Assembly (NCBI GenBank): GCA_007449985.2
Contig: VIIQ02000189.1
Coordinates: forward strand, 1-64,000
Reading direction: 5' to 3'
Source: Desmodesmus armatus
Lineage: Eukaryota > Chlorophyta > Chlorophyceae > Sphaeropleales > Scenedesmaceae
Length of the DNA stretch: 64,000 bases
The notes beneath the pieces were generated by a model, which was not told the DNA's origin, made no database searches, and saw nothing but the letters and a program-made list of their open reading frames with translations. Positions 13,035 to 25,029 of the stretch are shown piece after piece (position 1 is the first letter of the stretch; each line of letters opens with the position of its first letter). Both the position numbers and the translations under genes were made by a program.

Positions 13035-14525
13035 CGTGTCTTTATGAAGTAAGTGGTGCAGGCGTTTGCTGGCTGTTGGCTCTGAGATGGCGCCCTTTTA
13101 TTTCATGGCGCCAGCACTGCAGTGCAGTGCAGATGGTGAATAGTGGGCGAAGGTCGGTCGTGGGTGGGCAAAGGTCGGTCGGCCAGCAGTGCGCGGCGCT
13201 CCGCGAACGTAAGCCGCACGCACTTCACGAACGGCACTGTGAGCTGCACTGCGCGCTCTTCACTCAAGATGGTTGTGAGTATGTCTGTCGCTGCTGAGAA
13301 GCTGCTGCTTTGGGACGCTCGATGCTTGGTCTGTCCGAAAGGGCAGGGCCCTTCCCGACCAGCAAAGTACACGTGGATGATACAGACATGCCACAAACCA
13401 GGGATGATCGGTTGCACAGCGGGCTTTGGAGAAGGTGCATGAACAGGGCAGCCATCAGCCAGAACATGGCTCATGGAAGGATGCAACCACAGCAGCACTG
13501 CTTCTGTGATCATGTTTTCAGCAAGGGCAGGGGTCATCTCCAAGGTTGGAAACCTGCACAAATGCACGCCATCACAACACATCAACGGTGACAGGGGAGA
13601 TGTTGCGGGTGCTGAGGTAAGTCAGTCTGACTGTGTGTGTGTGCTTGATGTACATGCGGCCTACCACTTGCGAGCGCAGACAGCAGCAAACTCAACTAGC
13701 GGCATGTGATGTTAGCGGCCGCAATTTGCCTTGTGCCAGTCGTTTTGCATGCACTGCCGATGACCATGGCCTATGGGTGTGAACAGGAACATGCCCACAA
13801 CAAACAGATGAAAGCCAGTCAGAGCAGGTGTTGACTATACGGCAAGTGTTGTTCACTTGCCCAGCCCGCTGTGTGCGCTGCATGTGATGCATGAAATCGT
13901 CAAGGGTGGTAGTGTGCAGACTATCCTGTAAGTGATGGCACAAACGGGAATTTGCGATGCGGTACTCATTGTCACCAGCGGAATCTGGATTCCCAGCTCC
14001 TGCCTCGTGCACGTTTCTCCATAAGCGTCGTTGTTATTTCACACACGCCCCACCAGGCTTGCGTGGGTCGCACTTTCCAACGTATGTACAGACCAAGAAT
14101 GCTGTCATGTGTGGGTGTGAGACCATGGCAACGCATTAGGCTCTCAACCTATAGGTTTCGATCCAATAACGTTACTCAAATACACGAAGACACGTCATCC
14201 GCACCATCATGCAACCACTTGGCAAGTGGCTGGCCACCCCGCACAACTTTACTCACACACACATGCAGTTGCCAACTTGAAACTTTGCAGTTTGAAGATG
14301 TGGATGCATCAGCGGCTCTGTGGCCAGCTGTCGAGCACAATGCAACAAGAATGCCGCATGCAGGCAGCACTGATTGTTCAGGGGCCACACCTAACACAAC
14401 GGCTGCACTAGGTGGCAGGACAAGCACCAATCAGCGTCGTCATTTACATTTATGCAACTGTGCTGCCACCTGCCCAGCACTGGTGCAAGGATGCAACCAT
14501 GTCCACGACATAGATGACGCACCAG
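13035..14525. other. intergenic, no supported gene
   Basis: Several overlapping open frames on both strands, none with domain motifs or compatible splice borders. The region separates the Pro-rich gene from the 3' end of the first LRR gene. Confidence 0.45.
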
Positions 14526-15834
14526 CTATCCTAGTGCATGCGTATATCCCATATGTGCTGCCCAAACATCCTCCATGCCTGTCACACACAATCCACTCTG
14601 GCCATGCAACACACCCAACAGCTCAAAAAGCTGCTCATCGACACGCCAGCTGTGCAGCGTCACAGACCGCAGGCCGGGACAACAGCTGACAAGGCGGTTG
14701 CCTTCAGTCCCGCCTGGATACTTGCCTAAGGTCCATTTCATGTACAAGAGGTCGAGTGACCGCAGCTGTGGCAGCTGCCTGCCAACAGGGAACATGTGCT
14801 GCCAAGCACCTGCGGGCACAAAGCACCAGCTGATCCCCAGATGCTGCAGCTTGCTGCTAGCTGCAAGTGTTGAGAAGGCTGCTAGAGGAGGGTTGCCCTC
14901 ATCATCAGCACTCAAGCTGCCACGCAGGAATAGGTGTGTCAGCTGCTGCAGGTCCTGCAAATGGGGCAACAGCTGCGACAGAAAACGAGCATCATCTTTC
15001 ATGACACGTCCTATATGCAGATGCTGCAAAAGGGTCTTGCCAACTAAGACACGCCCATCAAAATCCGCAAAACCTGCCAACTCCAGGCGTGTCAGACGAC
15101 ACACACTTGCCAGCATATCGGCAGTCACACACTCGTCACCATCCACAAGCAGCTGCAGATCCACAAGGCGGGTCAAAGCTGACAGCTTTGGCTGAGCTGG
15201 CAGATCGTCACCATCAGCGCGACAGCGATCCAGCCAAGCCCGGACGTCAAGGCATGTCAGCTGCTGAAGGTGCTTGAACAGATCAAGCGTGCAGGCGTAC
15301 TCTTCACCATCGTGCCAGACGCAACAGTTGTCAATGCAGAGATGCTCTAGCGCAGGCAGCTCCGCCAGTGCTGCTGCCAGCACATCCTGACCATGCCTAT
15401 CATCATGAAGCAACAACCAGGAACGGAGGTCGAGCTCAACAAGAGGTGCACCTGCCTGCACCACACCTTGTGGGAGATCTTCACAGGCCTGCAAGCGCAG
15501 CCTGCTGCATCTCAAGCTGCGTAGCTGCAGGCTGTCTGGCAACCGTGACAGTGGGGTTGGGTTGACAACTTCACTGTGGTGGTCGCAAGTTTCATTGCCT
15601 GTAAGGTGTATGCTGTCGACGTGCTGGCCATGCCTCTCCAGGTACAGCAGGAGACTCTCCAACTGCTGTTCGACCTGCACGTCTGCTGTGATGCTGTTGA
15701 GGGCCAGCACAGCCGCCTGGTGCAGCTTGCTGTGGGCCCTGGCAGCGCTGGCCCAGCTGGCGGGTTCGGCAGCACAACACTGCAGCACCGCCAGCAGAAC
15801 AGCGTCCGGCAGCTGCAGCAGTGGCATGGAGGCC
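14526..15834 (-). CDS. F-box-like leucine-rich-repeat protein, paralogue 1
   Basis: Main exon of a 433-residue open frame with no breaks. The N-terminus has an F-box-like helix pattern (LLQLPDAVLLAVLQCC) followed by AARAHSKLHQAA. About ten irregular LRRs follow (LEHLCIDNC, LTRLELAGF, LQQLTHLFLRG, LRSLDLLYM). The homology to the three paralogues begins exactly at a TTTCAG acceptor (exon start 15834, phase 2), so a short 5' exon probably lies upstream; the internal ATG at 15827 is an alternative start. F-box/LRR proteins act as substrate receptors of SCF ubiquitin ligases; that role is inference because the F-box match is weak. It is the only paralogue on the minus strand and the only one with no frame break. 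Confidence 0.75.
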
Positions 15835-18507
15835 CTGAAAGCAAGAAGCCAGAAGAGCTCAGTAGCAGAAGGTCAGGGACTCCTGAGGAGAGTGTTGATG
15901 GTCAAGCAGCTGAGTGGAAGGCATGTTGGACAGCAGAAAGCTGCAGCTGTACCTGTCAATGTTCTGGTGTTACCTTGCCCGTACTCACCCACAACAACCC
16001 TTACAGAACACGGGCTGGCGTGTGGGACTTCAGCAACGTTGACGTGGAATGATCTGACGATCACGGAACAACTGCGAGCTTGATGTTTATGGTGTAGAAG
16101 GTACGCGAATGCGATAAAAGTGCTTGCTCTCACAGCACGGCACAAGACACCGCCGACAAACAGGGCCCCCCGGTACTGCTGCTACCGAAAACAATGCAAC
16201 AACTACTGCCTCTCATCACCCACACCTGCATATGGTGGCGTCCAGCCGGTCAAGATGGTGCCCCAGCGTTATTCACAGGACCGCAGTAGTAAGCAATCCC
16301 TCTACTACTACACGTCTTTTCCTGCATGGCAAGGCAACAGCATACAGGATACAGCACAGCAAGTTGCAAGCAGTTGAATGCATGGTCCTAGTAAGATGCA
16401 GCAGCACCATCAGGCAGCCAGGTCTTTTGGCACAGCAACAGAGCAACAGCCGCATCTGACAGGGGAACTGGCACGACAGCACTGCCCAACATAAGACACA
16501 GCAAGCAACAGAGCCACAGTGTGATAGCAGCACCCCTGTCTGACTGGAGAGGAAGACCGCTGCAGCGCCAACAAGCAGACGCAATTGGTAAAATGCCAAT
16601 ACCACCAGCAATACATGCATACCTGTGCAGCACCACGGGGACACGTGGACACACAACGGGCCAGCAGGCACCCGTTCACCAACAATTGCCTCTGCTGAAG
16701 TTGCCGCACAACCTGTGGAAGCACACACGCAAAGCTCAGCATCATCAACAGAACAGTACACCCTGCCAGCTCGCATTGCATGACTGACGCATTGCAGGAC
16801 GCTGTGCATGAGCACAACGGGCAGACCCAGCATGGCATTCCGAAAAGCTGGGCGCAGCGGCAGAACAGGGGTCAAGCAGATGCTGTTGCTAGCCGTGAGT
16901 AAATGTGCTGCCCAACAGCATCCGACGAGACGCCACACCCACCAATTGGCCAAGGTACCGCCAGCTTCACGTCTCGTCACCTGTAACGCGCCACGGGCAT
17001 TAAGACAACACGTTGGAAGTCAGCAAGAGCTTGAGGCCTCCGAACAACCAGACACAGCTGCAACACCAACAGCAGTGACAGCAGCAGTGGGGACACCAGC
17101 ACCAGCCGCATCCGACGTGCACTGCACACACATTCAGCATTGACATGCACAGATTAAAATGGGCAAAACGGGAGAGCGGCTAGCCTGCTGCTGCTGCTGT
17201 AGGCTCGCAGCCCGCCAGCTCACCAATACGCCACAAGGTTGACAGCAACGCAGCAAATTCGTATCGGTGTCTGAGTGATCAAACTAGTTTACGAGTACTG
17301 CGTAGCGTACACACAGTGAAAACAAAGAAAGCCACACACCGGACTAACAGTTACTCAGCTGCGGGATACGGGGCAGTCGGAAACCGGAATGATGTGCCCA
17401 TCTGCATAAACACAATGGTAAATAAGTCAGCATGACAAAAGGTATGCTGCAAGCGAGCCTGCAACAACTGGCACAAACAACCAGCCCTTCGCCCACAGCC
17501 TGCACCAACAAGACAAATAGCAATAGCCAAAAACCAAACAAAAACGCATGCACTTCTCGTTGCAGCAACTAGGCGAAGCCGCGGCACGTCCATGTAAATA
17601 GCCCATGTAATTTTACAGCATAAATTTACAGCGTAAATTTACAGCAGGCAGTACGACATGTTCAGGCTGGCGCTCAAATAAATGCAGCAAAATTACGAAT
17701 GTTTAAGTTAAACAAGCAAATTTCACGTGCAGTGACCCACTGTCTGTTTCCACTATGGACCGCGGGGTCCACAGCCAGCCCCATTCCACGAAGCAGTGCC
17801 TACATGCAATGCACATGCATTCACAAACTATAGCCTTCAAGAAACAAACAACAGCGACGTGTTCAGGCCTGCCACAGCACGGAAATTTTAGGGCATAAAT
17901 CTACAGCGTAAATTTACAGCGTAAAATTACAGCGTAAATTTACACCCACCGTAACGTGGCAAACAACACGACAAACAACAAACGGCAAAGTAGTTAAAAG
18001 CAAACAAACGAACAAACGGAAACAATGCCAAGCCTGAAGCGCTCACGACACCAACATGCTCACGCTACCATGCTACGCCACCCCAGAAGCGTAGATCTAC
18101 AGCACAGGTCTCTGTCTCTGGCGAAAGCGTAGACTTTCACCCCCTCTTCTTTCCCTACCCCGGAACAGAGACAATCTCCTTTGCTTCGGAGAAAATGCAT
18201 TCAATCCCTTGGTGGACAAGTTGGACGTTTGGCCAAAACCCTGGGGTGACAGTGTCAAGTGACCATCAACAAAGGCTTTCCACCGTCCACCAGCATCAAA
18301 TCCTTCCCGACTTGCTTCTGTTTCGACACCAGCCCAACATCTGATACCTTTGTCACATTGTTTCAGCCATTGTGTGGTGTCTGACAAATCGGCTCTTTCA
18401 GACAGTAGCCAGATCACGACCAGTGCTACGGTACACACAAGCCAAGCTGGTGTCCTGTTGTCATCGCACAGACACTAACTATCGACGGGACTGGCAAGTT
18501 GACCTAC
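15835..18507. other. intergenic with AT-rich ACAGCGTAAATTT repeats
   Basis: No supported gene. The long minus-strand frame at 16273-16980 has no motif and looks like antisense of low-complexity sequence. Short tandem GTAAATTTACAGC units occur at 17611-17645 and 17894-17945. The 5' exon of LRR paralogue 1 should lie in 15,850-16,150 but I could not fix it. Confidence 0.45.
17611..17945. repeat. two clusters of a GTAAATTTACAGC-type tandem motif
   Basis: Two to five copies of a 12-13 base unit at each end (17611-17645 and 17894-17945). The unit contains the same GTAAA/TTTAC core as the larger arrays at 27.5 and 30.0 kb. Confidence 0.6.
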
Positions 18508-20021
18508 ATGGCAACAACACCCCATGGGCCCAGCAGTGGCAGGTACGTACAGTATACTGCGTAGTACAGCGCAGCATGCTGCCGTCTTCCGCACAGCATC
18601 ATCACAAATCAACTGTGAACCCAGCCTCGGCCTGACTTGATGGTAACCTTGCTTGTTGTCTGTACTACTTTTTGCCTTCCTTCCAGTGACTCAACATCAC
18701 TGCTGCAGCTGCCGGATGCCCTCCTGCTGGCTGTGATGCGGTGCTGTGCTGACTCCCAGGGCAGCTTGGCCAGCGCAGCTAGGGTCCACAGCAGGCTGCA
18801 CCAAGCAGTTGTGTTGGCTCGCACCAGCATCTCCGTGGAACTTCGTGACCAAGCGCAGTTGGACAGCTTTCTGATGTACCTGGACAGGCAAGGGCAACAT
18901 GTTGACAGCATCACCCTTACTGGCGACTGGCACCGTCACTCAGTTTGGAGTGATGTCTCGTCCGATGATGACAGTGACAACAATTACGTCACCTTACGCC
19001 GGCTTCCCGCCAACCTGCGCCTGCGCAAGCTTCAGTGCAACAACTTGCGCCTGCTGGGGTCATGGGCTGATGGCGGGCATGGCTTTGAAGAGTTGCTGCA
19101 GGCCAATGCACCCATCAAGCAGGTGTGGCTGACTAAGTGCTTGCTTGAAGGTGACGGTTGTCCTGAAGGCGATCTGACAGCAGCATTGTCAGACCTGCCT
19201 GCACTAGAGCACCTCTGCATTGACCGGTGCACGGTTGCGGTTGAGGAGGAGGGTGAATATGTAGCCATGCGCAACACGTTTGATTGCGGACGTGACATGT
19301 TTGCCAATATGGGGCAGCTCACGGCCCTGGAGCTTTCCGGATGTTGCATGCATCCTGGGCAGAAGTATACTGGGTGGCCCCGCCAGTGCAAGTCGACTTG
19401 TCAGCTTTTACCCGTCTTGTTGATTTGCGGTTGGAGTCAGAAGAGTTTGAACGGGTGCCGGCTGACATGTTGTCAGGTGTGTGCAGCCTAACACGTCTTG
19501 AGTTTGTACTGTTCAAGGGTTTTGATGCACGTGTCTTGGCTGGTAAGGCCCTGCTGCAGCACCTGACTCTGCAGTCTGTGGGGGCCGAGGTTGCAGAGCT
19601 GCTGTCCCAGCTGCAACATATGCAACAGCTGACACACCTTGATTTGGAGGGCAGCTGGGATGCGTTTGAGGAGGGTAACCCTCCTGCAGCAGCCTTCTCT
19701 GCATTGACAGCCAGCAGCAAGCTGCAGCACCTTGGTCTTAAGGGGTGCACGGTGCCTGCAGGTGCCTTGCAGCACATGTTCCCCACTGGTAGGAAGTTGC
19801 CAGAGCTGCGGTCGCTCGACCTCTCCTCTATGCGAGTGACAGCAGGCACAGATAATGCTGGTTTTGATGGTGCCCGTCTTGTCAGCTGCTGCCCTAGCTT
19901 GCGGTCCCTCAACATTTACCTCATCCGGTGCAGTCAAAAGCTTTACGCCTCGTTGCGGGCTTTGTCCTGCGTCACGCGGCAGCCAGTGTCAGATGACTTC
20001 AATATCTCGGCTTTTGACTAG
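18508..20021 (+). CDS. F-box-like leucine-rich-repeat protein, paralogue 2 (one frame break)
   Basis: Model: exon 1 18508-18542 (short, MATTPHGPSSG), exon 2 18687-20021, joined in phase 2. Exon 2 opens with LLQLPDALLLAVMRCC (F-box-like) and continues with LRRs such as LEHLCIDRC, LTRLVDLRL, LQQLTHLDLEGSW-like repeats and LVSCCPSLRSLNI. The frame breaks near 19375-19385 in a GGCCCCGCC stretch; one additional base joins both halves, giving 456 residues. The paralogues at 14.5, 25.0 and 30.6 kb are colinear across the break. Exon 1 is chosen because it has an ATG, the right phase and a GTACGT donor. Substrate-receptor function is inferred only. Confidence 0.7.
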
Positions 20022-20580
20022 TGCGATGGGGACGTTGAGGGCGGGGGCGTTGTGTACACAATAGTTGTGTTTTGGAAGTGCACGACGGAAGGGCTTGTCA
20101 GACACTTGTGTGTGTCAACATGCAAGACTTGTGGGTGCTGTCAATTTGCCCGAGAGCAGATGGCCCCTATGATCAACGCTGCGGGTGTTGGTAGAGCATA
20201 ATGTGGTTGCAAGTTTTTAGACAGTATTTCATCGAGCATGTTGTGCATGTGCGCCGCGCACAACTGCGGGAGTTGCAGGATTGATACAAGGGAGCATGCT
20301 AGTGACCATCAGCCCTATGGTGGATTTGCCCCTCCCCGCCATATGGATGCATCCAACGAGGCAATGACATCAGAGTGCTTTGGTGTCAGTGCTCTGGCAG
20401 TGGGTGTGGACAGCTTGGGCACGATCTCTGAAAGTGAAGAAACCATGTGGTTTTTGCAACACTTGAGTCGCTTGCTTTATGGCAGGGGTGGCAGCCTGTC
20501 GAGTTGTGACTATGTTCATTTGTCATCTATGCATTGTGTGCTTGCGTAAGGCGGGTGTCCTCTTGAGTGCTGTTGGGGAA
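20022..20580. other. 3' flank of LRR paralogue 2 up to the retroelement
   Basis: No gene or RNA seen. The sequence ends with GGGTT, the target site duplicated by the copia element. Confidence 0.5.
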
Positions 20581-20585
20581 GGGTT
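20581..20585. repeat. target-site duplication, left copy (GGGTT)
   Basis: Identical to the five bases directly after the other LTR at 24327-24331. Five base pairs is the normal Ty1/copia target duplication. Confidence 0.9.
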
Positions 20586-21166
20586 TGTTGTCGAAGTGTG
20601 TTGGAATCACTGCTCTTGTGAGCGCTGGAAGCGGGGTCTCTGAGCGTTCAAGCTCAATTGCCTGGTGGCACCAACAGGAGCTCAGCCTCGCTCTGTTACA
20701 GGTCAGGGTCTGGGTGAATCCTTATATGTTCAGACAAACAAAGATAACAGGGTAACTTCGGCTGTCACGGCATCAACAGCCGGGAACACATTTGCTGGCA
20801 TTGTAAGGTACTCCATGGATGGATGCTGCTGAAAAGCATATCCTTCAGCTGTGCATAAATGCAGCTATTTAAAGATACTAAAATCATGTCAAACAGTGCA
20901 TGTCACTAGTACCATGGTGAGCCGCTTGGTGTCCCATTGGTCCTGTGAGTGCCCCACACCTCAGCTCACAAACTGGGTGTCGTTCAGTGTGCAGCTCCGC
21001 ACACATAGTAGTAACTATATCATATGCATATATTCTGAGCTTGTCCTGCTCAAACGCATATGTCCGCATAAGCTCGGTCAAACGTATGACGCAATTGTAT
21101 CCTTGCACGATGTAGTACGCTGTAGTGGGGTGACTGGACTAGCTTGGAAAGCTGTAACCTTCAACA
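20586..21166 (-). repeat. LTR (3' LTR relative to gag)
   Basis: 581 bp, TG at one end and CA at the other, 580 of 581 positions identical to the other LTR. Preceded on the inside by a short purine run (CGTGGGAG on the minus strand, 21167-21174), a weak polypurine tract. Confidence 0.93.
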
Positions 21167-21734
21167 CTCCCACGCAGTCATCACACTACAACATCATATG
21201 CTGCTTAGTCTAGTCATAGAGGGTCACAACACGCAAATGGATTTGCCTAGCCAATCACATAACACAGTGATTGCTGTAGTGGCGGTCTGTACTTGACAGG
21301 GCCAACATCCATGGTGTTCACCTCTGCATTTTCATGTCATGCATATCATGTCACTGCATACCACATGCTTATTCCGCATGTCAAACCGTTGTCAGCATCA
21401 TGCAACTATGTCTTGAGGTAGGCCTATGAGTAGGCACCTTCACTTGCATGCATATGCTCCTGTCAAAGGGGTAGGTACTCCTTATGAACCCGCTGCCGCT
21501 ACTGTCAGCATCTTCAAAGTGTGTAGTATGAGGTCTGAACCTCTCCTTGTCGCTCCCACGGCTTGTCATCGCTCCCGCGGCTTGTAAGCCTCAGGAAATA
21601 GTACTTCCTGTAAATTGCGTAGCACTCCCTTCTTCACTTGACTGAAGGGTTATAGCCTTGCAGGTGTCCACGGTAGTTATCCTCATTGTAGACGGTCTTC
21701 TTGGGTGTGCGCTTAACACAATGTGTACCATTGC

Positions 21735-22445
21735 TCAGAGGGCAATGTATGTGGGTCCACGGTAGTCTTCCTTGTTGGCGTTGTCGGCCTTGTACTTGCG
21801 ACAGTCTCGCTTGATATGTCCTAGCTTGTCACAGTAGTAGCACTTCCGGTTGTCCTTGTTGTAGGCGCTCTTGTTGTTCTGACTGATGTTGAGGTATGCT
21901 TCCTCGTCTCCATGGGGCTGGTCAGCCTCCACCATCAGTAGCTTGGCTGTCACATCAGACAGGGTAGGTAGTGCGGGCATGGCTTCAATGACGGTCTTGA
22001 TGACGGCGTAGCGAGAGGGTAGTGCGTCCAGGATGGCGCATATCACATCAGTGTCCTCCATGTTGTTGCCGGTAGCAGTCTGGATTTGCTCCTTCAAATC
22101 GTTCACTCTTGCCATGAACGTAGTGATGTTCTCCTCGCGTGTCTTCACAAGGTTGGCAAATTCTCTCTTCAGCCTTAGCACGTTGGCGTTGCTTTGCTGC
22201 TGGTAGAGGTTGGCTAGAGCATCCCATGCATCTTTAGCGGTGTTGGCAGACTCCACAGTAGTCAGGTGGCAGTCTCCGACACACATGATGATGAGGCCCT
22301 TTGCTTGTGCACTGTTGTCATCTTCTGCAACGGTGAGGGCTCGTAGATAGCCCTTGGTGGCTAGCATGCCCTTCACTTGCTTGCTCCATGAGGGGTAGTT
22401 ACTGACCCCTAGCTTCTTGAAGCCGTATCTTGTCATGTTAATCAT
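21735..22445 (-). CDS. gag: Ty1/copia-type Gag (UBN2-like) with CCHC zinc knuckle
   Basis: 236-residue complete frame. The N-terminus has the copia Gag signature (GVSNYPSWSKQVKGML around residues 13-28), then a helical region with LKREFANLVK and FMARVNDLKEQI, and ILDALPSRYAVIKTVIEAM. Residues 202-215 are a CX2CX4HX4C zinc knuckle (CYYCDKLGHIKRDC). Gag packages the element RNA into virus-like particles. The frame stops 21 residues after the knuckle, with no pol domains in any frame downstream up to the LTR at 21166. The frame looks undamaged. Confidence 0.9.
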   Translation of the reverse strand: MINMTRYGFKKLGVSNYPSWSKQVKGMLATKGYLRALTVAEDDNSAQAKGLIIMCVGDCHLTTVESANTAKDAWDALANLYQQQSNANVLRLKREFANLVKTREENITTFMARVNDLKEQIQTATGNNMEDTDVICAILDALPSRYAVIKTVIEAMPALPTLSDVTAKLLMVEADQPHGDEEAYLNISQNNKSAYNKDNRKCYYCDKLGHIKRDCRKYKADNANKEDYRGPTYIAL

Positions 22446-23730
22446 CTTGTATGTACACAGATGTACACTTGCACACTTGCTCTTGTGCTTGACTTGGTCT
22501 TACACCTTGTAGACGGTGTCAATCTTGCTCTTGATCTTGAAGGTCAAGTAGAGGGTAGTAGGAGGGGTCGGAGTGTAGCCGTTCTTGGTGTAGTGTAGCT
22601 CTTGATGTAGGTGTAGTCCTTGGGTTGGTAGTGTCCTTCAACTTGCTCTTGTTGAGGTAGGTTGGAGGCTTGTTCTTGCTCTTTTGTCGAGGGTCTTGCT
22701 CTTGTCCTTAGTGGTAGTGGAGTAGGCGCTTGAGGATGTGTCCACTTGTGTAGATGTGCAGTCTCCAAGGGATGTGTTGTCACCTTGTGCTTAGTGTGGA
22801 TGTCCTTGTCCTCTTGCTTGGACCTCTTGTGCCTTGGTGTAGCTCTTGAAACTCTTGTGCTTCGCGTAGCACTTGCACCTCTTGTTGCTTGGGTGTAGCA
22901 CTTGTGCTTCTTGTCCTGTGGGGCGATAGGCCTTGTGTTCTTGCTTCGTCTTGAAGGCTTCCTTGTCAAGCTGTTGATGTAGCTTCTTGCACTTGCAGGT
23001 GGCTTGCACTTGTTGGCACTTCACTCTCCACTTGTGGGTGGTAGTCTTGTCAGTAGGTAGACTTGTGTTGCCTTGTCTTCTTGCAACTTGTGGGATGTGC
23101 ACTTGTCTTCTTGTAGCTTGTGAAGGCGTGCTTGTCGGGCTTGTTTGGCGGCTTGAGCGGCTTGCTCTTTGTCGGTCTTGGGCTTGCACAGGGATGTGCT
23201 TGGGCTTCTTGGAAGTGGACTGTTGCACCACTTGACTTGTCTTGTCTTATCTTGTCTTTGGGCTTGTGTTCGGGCTTGTGCTTGTACTTGAGCTTGTACT
23301 TGTACTTGTGCTTGAGGTTGTCAGTGGTGGTTGCTGCTGCTGGGCGTCCCCAGTAGAGGCCAAATAAGGATCGTTACTGCTCCTTTACTGACGTAGTGTA
23401 CCTGGCTCAAAGTAGTCTGTGATGTCGATGAAGTCGATGTCGATGCACGGTGGAGCCTCTTCCTGGCGTCCACGTAACTTGTGCTGTAGACGTAGTTCTT
23501 GTCTGTAGACGTAACTCTCACTGCTGTACCACTTCGGGGTAGCTGGAAGCGTGCTGGCTTCACCTGTAATCAGGATTTGTCGTTCTTGTCGATCTTGTTC
23601 TTGATCGCTTGTCGTTCTTGACGTAGCAGGTCTTGTCCGTGACCTTGCTCCTCGCGATGCCTTCGCGATGTCTTTCCCTTGTTTCCAGGGAGTTGCTGTC
23701 CGCCACTTATCTTAAGCTAATGAGACCCCT
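22446..23730 (-). other. CTTGT-rich leader of the retroelement
   Basis: About 1.2 kb between primer site and gag, dominated on the plus strand by CTTGT/GCTTG words. The open frames here (for example 22791-23231) are low-complexity Lys/Gln/Thr-rich by-products. It may carry the packaging signal; nothing else is visible. Confidence 0.6.
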
Positions 23731-23745
23731 GATGGGCTCATAACC
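23731..23745 (-). promoter_or_regulatory. primer binding site complementary to initiator tRNA-Met anticodon arm
   Basis: On the minus strand GGTTATGAGCCCATC follows the LTR end ACAACA directly. It is complementary to the anticodon stem-loop of initiator tRNA-Met, not to a tRNA 3' end. Drosophila copia uses the same half-tRNA priming arrangement, with a nearly identical sequence at the same place. Confidence 0.8.
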
Positions 23746-24326
23746 TGTTGTCGAAGTGTGTTGGAATCACTGCTCTTGTGAGCGCTGGAAGCGGGGTCTC
23801 TGAGCGTTCAAGCTCAATTGCCTGGTGGCACCAACAGGAGCTCAGCCTCGCTCTGTTACAGGTCAGGGTCTGGGTGAATCCTTATATGTTCAGACAAACA
23901 AAGATAACAGGGTAACTTCGGCTGTCACGGCATCAACAGCCGGGAACACATTTGCTGGCATTGTAAGGTACTCCATGGATGGATGCTGCTGAAAAGCATA
24001 TCCTTCAGCTGTGCATAAATGCAGCTATTTAAAGATACTAAAATCATGTCAAACAGTGCATGTCACTAGTACCAGGGTGAGCCGCTTGGTGTCCCATTGG
24101 TCCTGTGAGTGCCCCACACCTCAGCTCACAAACTGGGTGTCGTTCAGTGTGCAGCTCCGCACACATAGTAGTAACTATATCATATGCATATATTCTGAGC
24201 TTGTCCTGCTCAAACGCATATGTCCGCATAAGCTCGGTCAAACGTATGACGCAATTGTATCCTTGCACGATGTAGTACGCTGTAGTGGGGTGACTGGACT
24301 AGCTTGGAAAGCTGTAACCTTCAACA
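23746..24326 (-). repeat. LTR (5' LTR relative to gag)
   Basis: 581 bp, same termini as its partner at 20586-21166, one base different. Expected to hold the element promoter. Confidence 0.93.
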
Positions 24327-24331
24327 GGGTT
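24327..24331. repeat. target-site duplication, right copy (GGGTT)
   Basis: Matches 20581-20585. Confidence 0.9.
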
Positions 24332-25029
24332 GCCCCCTGAGATGTCCGATTGGTTCCTCAGTGCACTCCCAGAGGAGACGTACTATGTGTACCGTGACTA
24401 TACTGCAATGTGTTCTTTGGCACTGGTGCTCCTTGAAATTCTACGGGGTGTTCATGCACGGCATCAACCATGTACAGTAACACTATCAGTAAAGGAAAGG
24501 GCTCTTGTTTCGACTGGGGGTACCATGCACACACCTGCAATTCAGAGCTGCTGCTGGAGGGGCCTGCCCGGGCCAGCTGCCTAGTTTAAGATCATATGCG
24601 ATGTTCATGAATGGATACTTACGAAGGATCGGCTGATACCAGCTTCCCAAGTCCTGTTCCGGAGAAAGGGCAGCTTCACCACCTTCCCCCAGTTCCCAAC
24701 CAGTGCCCTCAGGCAGTGCCCTCAACTTCTTCATCAACAGCTTTTTCAAAAACTCAACAGTTTTCGGTTGCGTTGAATGGTTTGGTAGTGCCATATTTTG
24801 CTATGTCGCCTCCGCATATTGAATGCTCTTCACTAATACTCTCCCTGCTCTCTCCCACACTGATCACTCTCAGCTCGCAGATCACAACCAACAGATCAAT
24901 CAGTATCACTTGATTGTACGTCTTTTCTCGTGCTGCCGCCTACTTCCTCCAGTCCTCCTGTTACACAAGGGCATAAACATCTGTCGTGAAGGTCAGGAGC
25001 AACAGCAGCGCTTTCAACACAGTTTCAGT
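24332..25029. other. intergenic between retroelement and LRR paralogue 3
   Basis: No supported gene. The frame 24330-24584 begins at the insertion border and shows no motif. The stretch must contain the promoter of LRR paralogue 3. Confidence 0.45.

Larger units (their letters stand above)
20586..24326 (-). mobile_element. gag-only Ty1/copia-type LTR retrotransposon (TR-GAG-like), very young
   Basis: A 3,741-bp element with 581-bp direct LTRs (20586-21166 and 23746-24326), each TG...CA, and a GGGTT target duplication on both sides. The LTRs differ at a single base (20915 T versus 24075 G). The inner 2,579 bp, read on the minus strand, holds a primer site, a CTTGT-rich leader and a copia-type gag with a zinc knuckle. 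No protease, integrase, reverse transcriptase or RNase H is present. The structure matches the non-autonomous TR-GAG class, which moves with enzymes supplied by a complete relative. It lies between LRR paralogues 2 and 3. Confidence 0.93.

Noticed and set aside
13952..14689. 245-residue open frame on the plus strand
   Set aside because: Overlaps the 3' end of the LRR gene antisense and has no motifs.
16273..16980. 235-residue open frame on the minus strand
   Set aside because: Cys/Leu/Val-rich with no domain, no homologous neighbour and no splice logic; looks like antisense of CAG/GCA-rich sequence.
22791..23231. 146-residue minus-strand frame in the retroelement
   Set aside because: Low-complexity Lys/Gln/Thr sequence from the CTTGT-rich leader; no protease, integrase or transcriptase motif.
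24330..24584. 84-residue frame starting at the retroelement border
   Set aside because: It begins at the target duplication by chance and has no domain or splice support.
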